From positions 34,591,786 to 34,655,785 of the forward strand of contig QCXZ01000041.1 in NCBI GenBank assembly GCA_025024175.1: a stretch of DNA of 64,000 bases. The letters are read 5' to 3'. Shown piece after piece: positions 58,193-64,000 of the stretch (its first letter is position 1; each line of letters starts with the position of its first letter). The notes under the pieces are model-generated. The model did not search any database and was not told the origin of the DNA. It saw only the letters and a program-made list of their open reading frames with translations. Made by a program: the position numbers and the translations under genes. The stretch comes from Rhyzopertha dominica (lineage: Eukaryota > Arthropoda > Insecta > Coleoptera > Bostrichidae).

Positions 58193-60068
58193 GGTAAGTC
58201 AGGGCTAGTTGAGCGTAGGAGTAAGTAGGCCAGCAACGGATGAAGAAATTTTAAATAGGGAAGGGAAGAGAATCACAACGCGCGATCACCAATTGTCCCG
58301 TAAACAATTATTGAAAATTATGTGAGGCTGCCTTATTTTCAAGTTAAAAAGTAAAAAATTAGATCCTTGTTACTTTTTGCCTGGCATTTTACCAAAACAG
58401 CTGTCCATGATTACGTAAGTATTGAAATTTTACGTATTCATTAAAGTTTTGATAAAAAATGGTCGCATAGCCACAAGTCTTGCCATTTTTGCATAACCTT
58501 AATTTGCTCAATTTGCCTTTTTTAGCTTCATTTCAAAAATATTTTTATTGTCTATCAATCCATTACGATGCTGACTTCAAAGGAGTCAAACATGATGTGT
58601 CACGATCTGTAATGAATAAACAAACGAGCGAGAACGTCCCTGTCGAACACTTTAACACCAAAAGCATCACTTTAACGATATACGTTACAAAAAAAAACTC
58701 CTTCCATCTTCCCCGGTTTCCAAGAACCAAGATTAGTGTTTTCTTCAAAATATGTCCGTCGCCTTGTCTACGTTTGTGCCGTTAAATCCAAACTTAAAAT
58801 GCCACCTACTTGGACTATAAACAAGATAGCTAGAAAAGAATGGCTACGAAATTTTTTGAACAGAAATTCAGAATCATCCGCCAGGATATAACAACGTATT
58901 TTAATGCTGAAAATATGAAACTCCTCTTTGACAAGTTGGCTCGGGAGTCACGGATAAGTACAAATTTAATACACCACAAATATGGAATGTGGTGCATTAA
59001 TTTTAGGGTGTCCATATCGTTGAAGCGTAATAAGGAAAGCATAATGTGGGTGCATGTTGTTAATGGCGGTCATCCTGGCTGTATCGGGGTAGGTAATGCA
59101 AATGGATGGGTAACAGAAGCTGAATTCCTTCAAATCATTCAACATTTGTCAAACATGTAAAGCCATCACGTGAATTTCGTGCCCTGCTGATCTTGGACAG
59201 TCACTCCCCGTCCCCACATTTGCACGTGGTAGCATTAGACTTGGCTAAAAGAATGGAATCACCATATTATCATTTGCATCTCACTGAAGTCACAAGCTAG
59301 AGCAACTAGATGTTTTTACTATTTGGTCTGTGCCGCTGCGCAGGATATGTGGTTGAGGGATAATTCAGAAGATCCTTTAAGGTAAGGGATATACTAACTA
59401 TAGCGACTGGCACATTGTCATTAGCAGAAACTAGTATGAAGATAGTGAAAGACTCATAAAAATGCCACCTGTTTATCATTGTTTGTGACCGACCGTCACT
59501 CAATCAATAAAAATCAAAATCAAAAATAAAACTCTTAACGCAGGTATCAGGTACCAAGCTACAGAGGTAGAAAGAACCCTTTTCTCTAGAACCCATTCCA
59601 CCTTACCCAAAACCAGGTCCAAGAAAGGAGTTAGCAAAAGAATTAGAAAAGCTGCTATTCTAACGGACACTTCTGAAAAAATATAGCACAAGCAGAACAA
59701 ATCAAGGCAGTTAAGAAAGTTGTAAAACAAAAAATAAAAATTGATGAAAAGAAAAGTGTCTAACAAATTTCTACAGCCAAGTTTGGAAGTTGAGGATTAT
59801 GCTTGCTTGGTTTATTGGGAAACATATTTAGACAGCGTACCATTAAAAAGATGGATTCAGAGTCAGGCATGCGAGCAATGGACCTGCATTAAATGAGTAC
59901 TAAATAACGATATTAGTGATAATTGCCCCCTTCGTTGATATTTTCGTTTTGTTAAGTAATAATTAGTACTGATGCTTTAAATATTTGTTATAAATTATAA
60001 TTTTATGTAATTATTTAGCTACTTTCTTCATTGCTCAACTTACCCATCCATGAGGTAAGCTGAGCAAC
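58193..60068 (+). mobile_element. pogo/Tigger-type element relic
   Basis: The left side starts near GGTAAGTCAGGGC with AGTTGAGC, and the right side ends near CTCAACTTACCC and GGTAAGCTGAGC, so both ends carry GGTAAG-type motifs in opposite orientation. The span of about 1.9 kb is right for a Tigger-like element that encloses one transposase gene. The exact termini and a TA duplication are unclear. Confidence 0.65.
58799..59890 (+). pseudogene. pogo/Tigger-type (DDE_1) transposase with C-terminal zinc finger, decayed
   Basis: The first frame reads PPTWTINKIARKEWLRNFLN (end of the CENP-B/HTH region). Two frames then cover the core: FDKLARESRIS with PQIWNV (I-W-N-x-D-E block, Asp lost), PGCIGVGNANGWVTEAEFLQ (P-S-G-W-M-T-E-x-x-F) and LLILDSHSPSPHLHVVALDL (L-L-x-L-D-N-H-S-S-H, the second catalytic Asp). 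The C-terminus keeps KAAILTDTSEK and a CLV-Y-W-E and WIQSQACEQWTC remnant of the Cys-rich PHD-like finger common in insect pogo proteins, with several Cys lost. Many stops and at least three frameshifts are present. Confidence 0.85.
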
Positions 60069-61407
60069 TCGGAACTTGCTTGCATTTGAGCCAATTACGT
60101 CTAAATAGTTCGGTGCCGACTGTCGTAATGAACGTACGCAAACGAGCTATACTTTTATGTGCATTAAAAGTAAATCACCAAACTATATACCTAGTGAATA
60201 ATGCATGGCATTGTGTATCGTTCCCTGGAACAAGTGGTTATGATATGATTGTGATTGTATTAGGCCATTATACAGGTGAAGACTTTTCATCCACGCTGAG
60301 TATAGCCACCAACAGCAAAAAGATAAGAAGTGGCCGAATGGTTGACTAACATAATAATTCTCATATTAAAGGTGCATGATAACGAATAGTTTTTACCTGT
60401 GTAATCAAAAATCGACATTATATCAAGTAAACATCGCTAAGCTAGAGCAAACTTCAAAACCAAGTTTGTGCCATAAAGCAGAGGAGGTTAGGCTAAGCAG
60501 GTACAAACAGCTAGAGAAGATCTTAAAAATAAATGTAAAACAGAAACAGAAATCTTAAAGTGAACTGGAATGTTTAAAAACAGGTCGTGTGCAATCTGCA
60601 CTGTTACAGTCGGTTCCAAATGAGAGCATTTATGTATTGTTTATGGGCGCCTGTCCTTCCCTTACTTGGAACTGACTGTAGAAACGAGACTATTCTTCAT
60701 CTCCTTTCACCATTTCTTAGCTTCTAGATTTTTTCACCTGTTTAAGCGCAGAAGCAAATAACTAAATAGGTAAAGTACTAGTAACATGAGTAAAACCTTA
60801 AGTATTCAAGATATTAAAAATATATAAAAACCGGATCGAATACCATAGTATCAACAAACAATAAATATAATTGTTATCTTTTTAGATGTTTTCTCAGTTA
60901 AAAAAGATACTGCAACCAGAAGTCAACGCAACCGAAAGAGGACAAGATAGATATAATGAAAAGAAAAAGTGACAGAAAATCCCGGGAGACAGAAACTGCT
61001 TTCTAAATACACTGGCTCAACAACTATAAGAGAAGAATATTTATTACCCAGCGAGAACACAAAAACCTTAGAAGAAAAATAATAAAGCCTGTAAATCAAA
61101 CAACATAAATGTTGATCTCCATTATAAATAACAAACTTTAGATTTCCATTATTCATATTCTTGTTGTTCTTCTATTTTGTAAATAATAAATATTATACTT
61201 TATTCATACAGTACTGCCCTTTGCCAGTCGCCGACAAAGAGGATTTGAATTATGAAATAATCTTATCACTGTTAGTTAAATCACAAAAGTACAGAGCTTT
61301 TGCTGTTCGCACCCAAGAAAAACATAAGCAACAATAGACTCGATTTACGACTAAGGACTTCAAATGTGATAATACATAATATCACAATCGTAAAGGCACA
61401 CAATGAA
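60069..61407. other. no assignable gene
   Basis: Two short plus-strand frames (60080-60349 and 60376-60558) have no recognisable motif. A 76-bp hairpin lies at 60605-60680. Confidence 0.3.
60605..60680. repeat. 76-bp inverted-repeat unit
   Basis: TACAGTCGGTTCCAA (60605-60619) and TTGGAACTGACTGTA (60666-60680) are inverted copies with one mismatch. The size and terminal position suggest a minimal MITE. Confidence 0.6.
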
Positions 61408-61971
61408 AAAAAACCGCTGCAAATTAAACCAATACTTCTACATCGAATTGTCAAAATGACATTTACAGCTTTTTGAAAATGTTTCGAAAATTTTAAATAT
61501 TTGCAAAAATTTTTAAAAACACTTTTTGCGAGAAATTTGATTTTCTATCTGATGGTATTTTGACTTTTTTAATATATTAAGTATTTTCGGAGATATTTAG
61601 GAAAATCCGCTTTTATTAAGGGGCGGTTGTTTGCTAATACCTTCTAAACAGTTTGGTGCACAGAAAATTTATAGGAACGAATAATACTCGCAATTATACT
61701 ACCAATCACATATTAAAAGAAAAAAAAACAAAATCTGCACTCCTTCCCTATACCCTACTTACCCCAAAAACAATAGGTCGCTTTGGGTAGTTGAGATTTA
61801 TATATGTGCCTAATTTCAAGTTCATATGTTATTGCGTCCACACACAGAAGACAGACACACAGACAAGACATTTTTTGCTCATAATCAAGCATTTTAAAGC
61901 GATTGAGCAAATAAAATTTTTGAAAATTTTTTTCGCGATACGTGCTTTTTATCCGTTGGATGTGGAAGTAA
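61408..61971. repeat. dispersed repeat R, second copy
   Basis: Same orientation as the copy at 9119-9197 plus 13115-13918 and colinear with it, but internally shorter. Shared landmarks include ACCGCTGCAAATT, AATAATACTCGCA and CAATAGGTCGCTTTGGGTAG. Imperfect inverted ends TACTTCTACATCGAA (61433-61447) and TTGGATGTGGAAGTA (61956-61970) fit a DNA transposon. The similarity also extends about 25 bp to the left of the first motif. Confidence 0.8.
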
Positions 61972-64000
61972 TAGGTAGTAAAAGTTTTATTTATTTATTT
62001 AAATGTTTTATTTCGATACGATTAAATAAGATTCTCACAACCACACTAGATCGGGTATCTTGTTTGAACAAATTAGTCAAGCTCGAATGTTGTTGTTCTT
62101 GTTAAAGCTAATGATCCTAAAATTTCATTTCAGTAATCTTACTACACGTGAACATCATCCCATCTCATAGTACTTAAGAATCAAAATGTACACAAATATA
62201 GAACACTTAAAACATAAAGCACCATATGCTATGGCCGTGCTGAAATTTTCATTCATATCTGCGTATCCTTAAAATTGAACAAATAACAACATCATTTTGT
62301 CGTTTTACTGCATGTGACTGCTAATTTGCGCGAGGTCTAAACTATTAATTAAAGCTATTTATTAAAGTTCTTTAAAAATAATTCATTGAGGGGCTCTAAA
62401 AGGAAACTTGTACCTAGTAGATGCAAGTGAATATCAAAGTACGATATAGAAAACAACATGACCCCAGTCGTCGTTAGTTTGCCAAGAATGAACTATGAAC
62501 ATGAGCATATCCTGGCTGGCGAGACACAGCAATTTCGGTATAAATATAGCCGTGGGGCGGAAATGAAAGTTTATGAATAGGGGAGGAGGGTTTATTGTAC
62601 TTGGGAGTCCTTGCGAGCTGAGATGAAATTGAGCATAGGCCCGCACTGTAGCAAGGACGTCTGTTTGTTTCCCAGGTGTAAACCTTTGTGTAATAACTAA
62701 ACACACGGCTATATTGAAATATAAACATGAGCTGGAATTACGTCAATGTAGTCCGTGAATCTCATTCTCACGTAGTAAATTACTTAATTGTGAACCAAGG
62801 ATCATTTACTCTTGTCTGACAACAATACCGACGATTAAGTTGCATGTACATTGTAATCTTTAAACAGTTCGTGAGAAATTCAGAAATTTAACTGCTAAAC
62901 ACTGTTTACTTCCTATTGACCTAAGATGGTACAAGAATATTAACGTCAGTAAATATCGACTATACACGAATGTAAAGTAAAAATAATCGTTAAACTGTTA
63001 TCTATTAAACATCAGTTTGATTGACCACCATCAAACATAACTAGCCTTTCAACAACGAAGTGTTTCTGATGATCCATATACTGCTTTATGTGTATTATTA
63101 AGGAATTTACGACAAGACAACAACACAGTTGACTATTTATTTATTCAAAATACTAAAACCATACATAATAAAGTTAGTTTTTACAACCCATTAAGTTTAA
63201 CGTTAGAAAAATAAGGAAGCGCTAAAAAAGTACAATACACATAAACGATTGGAAGCGTATTAGTAAAACTAAAATAAACTCTTTGGATCCCAGAACTACA
63301 GTTTGCCAAATTAGGGTTTATGACCATCATAAAGGTATAAAAAGTACACACTTTGTCATTTACACATCAACGATTAAGTGTTAAAGAGATATGAGATTAT
63401 CATAAGGTGAACGACTCAAATATTGACCGTAGTAGTTAAACAAAATTTAGACAAAAATAACAGTTTTTAAGAAGTTAAGAAAAAATGGATTGCAATTATA
63501 CCATTGTTTTTATCCTCTAATAATTATTATTATTATTTTAGATATCTTTTCCTTCTCAAACATATTTACCACGACTTTATTATTTAATATTTCTTTAGCT
63601 AGTTCCTTATTACAAATACCTCGTCGTTCCTTATATTATTTATCCAGTATATTTTTTAAATTACTTTATCTTAGCTAACCATTATAACCAGATACTAATG
63701 TATTACCGCGTCCAAGTTTCCAGGGCATTAAATTTTACCAGAAACACATCTGAATAATTATATTAAGAACTTACGTTCAGTAATAGTTTCTTTTAGTATA
63801 TATTCAGAATACAGTCGACAATGTACTTAACTGATGATTTATTATAGCATATTATAGTAATATGCTTCTTATTTTAGACTGTTCAACTGAATGAAAATGG
63901 GAAGGTAATACTTACAAAGAATAAAACAGATCGGAATGTTTGTTATGTGTTAAGGTAGGTGCCTAAAATTCGAGGATATCAAATACAAAGGAACAATAAA
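61972..64000. other. no assignable gene
   Basis: A more balanced patch at about 62460-62700 has two overlapping minus-strand frames and a TATATTTATA string on the minus strand near 62540. This could be an unrecognised repeat or promoter-like sequence. The rest is AT-rich, with short TTA-rich runs near 63520-63540. Confidence 0.3.

Noticed and set aside
1..64000. tRNA genes, rRNA or CRISPR arrays
   Set aside because: No TTCGA-type B-box with a paired acceptor stem, no rRNA core sequence and no regularly spaced repeats were seen on either strand by eye; a covariance search would be needed to exclude small RNAs.

Overview
The window looks like a piece of an AT-rich insect nuclear genome. It has multi-exon genes with GT-AG introns, a conserved metazoan transcriptional co-regulator of the IRF2BP family, and a dense layer of decayed insect-type transposons. 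There are no bacterial-style operons, no rRNA and no tRNA that I could recognise. Scattered single N bases mark an uneven draft assembly. I cannot name the species; a TE-rich beetle or another large-genome insect would fit.

Two host genes are supported, both on the minus strand. At 764-3863 there is one very long exon (about 1,030 codons) of an acidic, disordered protein that I do not recognise. A splice acceptor precedes it, so the protein starts in an exon I did not find. At 20491-32870 lies a complete four-exon gene for an IRF2BP1/2/L-type protein (Drosophila Pits), with the N-terminal zinc finger in exon 1 and the C-terminal RING-like finger split over exons 3 and 4. All three introns keep the reading frame. 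The predicted protein has 514 residues. A CpG-rich region with a consensus CRE lies upstream, and a probable long 3'UTR with three Pumilio-type UGUANAUA elements lies downstream.

Most of the rest is a graveyard of mobile DNA. From left to right: a THAP-coding inverted-repeat element (4306-6727) with two smaller inverted-repeat elements inside; a hAT element with a perfect 8-bp target duplication (7434-8735); a 3.9-kb element with an 8-bp duplication inserted in a dispersed repeat (9198-13114); a Mutator-like/YqaJ transposase pseudogene split by a hAT element (14859-18230, insertion 17020-17932); seven Tc1/mariner-type relics (18.4, 24.4, 34.9, 41.9, 44.0, 48.5 and 49.7 kb); a long hairpin element (37389-37840); a non-LTR retrotransposon interrupted by an 837-bp TIR element (38240-40640); a Jockey-like relic interrupted by a Harbinger-like MITE (45650-46500); a second non-LTR relic (56700-57160); and a pogo/Tigger relic with a degenerate C-terminal zinc finger (58193-60068). 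The nesting gives relative ages for several families.

I found no clear new multi-gene system. The most unusual structures are the THAP-bearing palindromic elements, the 3.9-kb element with no recognisable transposase, the 452-bp near-perfect hairpin, and the unidentified long-exon gene.
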